Both the position numbers and the translations under genes were made by a program. The notes under the pieces are model-generated. The model made no database searches and was not told the origin of the DNA. It saw only the letters and a program-made list of their open reading frames with translations. Shown here in pieces: positions 20,101 through 21,560 of a stretch of 21,560 bases of DNA. Position 1 is the first letter of the stretch; each line of letters opens with the position of its first letter. Source of the DNA: Ministeria vibrans ATCC 50519 (lineage: Eukaryota > Opisthokonta > Filasterea); the NCBI GenBank assembly GCA_943704425.1, contig CALSCP010000774.1:81240-102799 (forward strand). The letters are read 5' to 3'.

Positions 20101-20634
20101 GGTGTCAACGCCGTTGGTGGCGCATCCACTAGTAGCGTTGAGAAGGTCGAAAGTCGGGCGCAGAGCCAGAGTGATCTGGTGGAGACTACTAGCAGCGGGG
20201 CGTCCCCAACCAAGCGACGTCAGTCCATTGAATACGTGTACGCGGCGGCGCTCGGCGACGGAGGAAGTGGCGCAATCACGGTGGACCACGTGTTTCAGTT
20301 GGAGCCGACGGAGCAGCAGCTGAAAATGACCAAAGTGAGCCCGTTGGATGTGCCATTGTGGCGCGAGGGTGCCTACGAGGAAGGCACAGATTGCGTGTCG
20401 CAAGCACTCGCGTACATTGGTGGCTCGGCCGACGAGTGTCTCTTCTTTGACAATGTCCCAATCAACGTGCCTCTACCCGCTCCCGCCGGCACCGAGCTTG
20501 CCGAGGCCAATGTTGCAGCTGCTTTGATTGACCAGTCTAAGTGTGAAGACCTCTACCACCAGCAGTGTCTGGAGAGCCCCACGTATGATACATTGAGTGG
20601 AACCTATCAGTATTGATTCCTTTTTTGTTTGTCG

Positions 20635-20665
<31 letters not shown>

Positions 20666-21560
20666 GTATGTGTAGACTGAGTATGATCACTTTGCCTGCG
20701 CGACCCAAGAACATACCTGATCCGAGTAAGGAAGTACTTTTATATTGCTTTTGTGTATTGTCGTGCACTACAAAATGTCATTTCTCTCCCCCTCACACTT
20801 TCCTTCTTTCTCTCTCTTTTTGTTCTTGTTTGTAGTCTCGTCGTTCCACAAGTGCCGCTTGATGCTGTCACACCTGGGATTGCTGTCGTGGGAGAACCGC
20901 AAACACGTGCACATGTTGGAGAAAAGCGAGCAGATGCTGCGCCTTTTGAAGCAACTGGACAAGAAAGCAGGCGTGCGCGACTACCACAAGATTGGAGTGC
21001 TGTATGTCGCGCCGGGCCAGGAGGATGAGCACTCCATCTTGTCCAATGAGGGTGGCTCACGTGCCTACGAGAACTTCCTAGCGGGTCTGGGCTGGGAGGT
21101 GGAGCTGCGATCGCACGCAGGCTTTGACGGTCAGCTCATCGATGGCAAGAATGGTACGTTAACCGAAACCTTCGATGGTCTTGGATTTTCTAACAGAGCT
21201 CTCGCATAGGTCACACAACGCCATACTATGCAACTTCGACTATGGAGGTGATTTACCACGTGGCGACGCGCATGCCCTCGGGACCCGACAACAAGGCTGC
21301 TGTTCTTAACAAGGTATATTGTATTGCGCATGCTAGGAACCTCCTTTTTGTTCAACTTGTGTCTTGATTAGAAAAAACACATTGGCAACGACCGAGTGCA
21401 AGTGGTGTGGACGGAGCACACACGGGACTACCGTCCAGACATTATTCGCTCACGCTTCAACGACGCCATCATTGTCATTTCGCCCATGTCCAATGGTCTC
21501 TTCCACATTGCCATCACCCGCAAACCAGAGGTGAGCCACTGTCGTTTTTTTTTTTTTTTT
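14790..21560 (+). CDS. RALGAPA: RalGAP alpha subunit homologue with Rap/Ran-GAP domain (3' end beyond window)
   Basis: Catalytic subunit of the tuberin-like RalGAP complex, which with RalGAP beta stimulates GTP hydrolysis by Ral-type GTPases. Exons: 14790-14858, 15176-15488, 15679-15879, 16044-16507, 16596-16724, 16778-17071, 17308-18129, 18289-20609, 20676-20725, 20836-21153, 21210-21313, 21372-21530: 1748 in-phase codons so far (human RalGAP alpha about 2036 aa). The N-terminus (ALREYCD..., [18 protein letters not shown]) and [20 protein letters not shown] with [16 protein letters not shown] match RalGAP alpha helical-repeat regions. A Q/S/T/P-rich linker lies at about 19165-19400. The GAP domain starts near residue 1600: [55 protein letters not shown] and [21 protein letters not shown]1701 in HIGND is the catalytic asparagine thumb. 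The 50-nt exon 20676-20725 restores frame past a TGA at 20614. The last donor is at 21531. Confidence 0.92.
14859..15175 (+). repeat. RalGAP intron 1 with long (CT)n
   Basis: A 317-nt intron whose 14873-14970 segment is an almost pure (CT)n run with rare interruptions, followed by pyrimidine-rich and poly-T/poly-A stretches. Apparent Ser-Leu or Arg-Glu repeat frames here are translation of the repeat, not genes. Confidence 0.9.
15559..15664 (+). repeat. (CA)n microsatellite in RalGAP intron 2
   Basis: About 106 bp of CA repeats with a few CATA and CGCA interruptions, just upstream of the acceptor CTCTAG at 15678. Confidence 0.95.
17107..17222 (+). repeat. (TTA)n microsatellite in RalGAP intron 6
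   Basis: About 115 bp of TAA/TTA units with TAG and TAC variants inside the 236-nt intron 17072-17307. Confidence 0.95.
18236..18276 (+). repeat. (CT)n tract in RalGAP intron 7
   Basis: Pyrimidine repeat immediately upstream of the acceptor TTGTTTAG (18288), acting as its polypyrimidine tract. Confidence 0.85.
20632..20674 (+). repeat. (GT)n microsatellite in RalGAP intron 8
   Basis: A GT/GTAT repeat fills most of the 66-nt intron 20610-20675 and leads directly into its acceptor TGTAG, so this acceptor has no normal polypyrimidine tract. The following 50-nt exon depends on it. Confidence 0.9.

Overview
This is nuclear DNA of a single-celled eukaryote. I read ten protein-coding genes, eight of them spliced. 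There are 36 complete introns plus one cut by the right edge, 47 to about 380 nt long and all GT-AG. The standard genetic code fits: TAA, TAG and TGA all end reading frames. Exons are GC-richer than the AT-rich flanks, and introns and gaps are full of microsatellites (TTA, TAA, CT, CA, GT). The gene set (EF-hand two-pore K+ channel, Kar5/GEX1 nuclear-fusion protein, RalGAP alpha, PEX10, SYLF protein, FMC1) suits a free-living protist. An amoebozoan is my guess, but nothing here proves the lineage. Exon models were built by hand from splice sites, phase agreement and family resemblance.

Layout, left to right. (1) TTA repeat. (2) Minus strand, 190-2553: 13-exon two-pore K+ channel with EF-hands. 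(3) Plus, 2818-3321: MKRN2OS-like protein, divergent from the channel. (4) Minus, 3430-4790: secreted GH63-type glycosidase resembling mannosylglycerate hydrolase. (5) Minus, 5115-6260: Nudix hydrolase of NUDT16 type with a Gly/Ser-rich tail. (6) Minus, 6688-7034: mitochondrial ATP synthase assembly factor FMC1. (7) Plus, 7221-8211: SYLF/Ysc84 lipid-binding protein, sharing a 186-bp promoter region with FMC1. (8) Plus, 8482-10594: Kar5/GEX1/Brambleberry karyogamy protein. (9) 10595-11082: gap with an unassigned, possibly spliced segment. (10) Plus, 11083-12935: type II membrane GT8 glycosyltransferase, broken by a 5-N assembly gap with an exact 114-bp duplication around it. (11) Plus, 13181-14366: peroxisomal RING E3 ligase PEX10. 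(12) Plus, from 14790 past the right edge: RalGAP alpha with its Rap/Ran-GAP domain.

The genes are unrelated housekeeping and signalling genes with no shared pathway, as expected in a compact eukaryotic genome. I found no CRISPR array, transposon, tRNA or rRNA, and no clearly new multigene system. The points most worth following are the channel with one canonical and one divergent selectivity filter built from micro-exons, the complete karyogamy gene, the duplicated start-codon context that makes an overlapping uORF in the GH63 gene, and the unassigned 10.6-10.9 kb segment.
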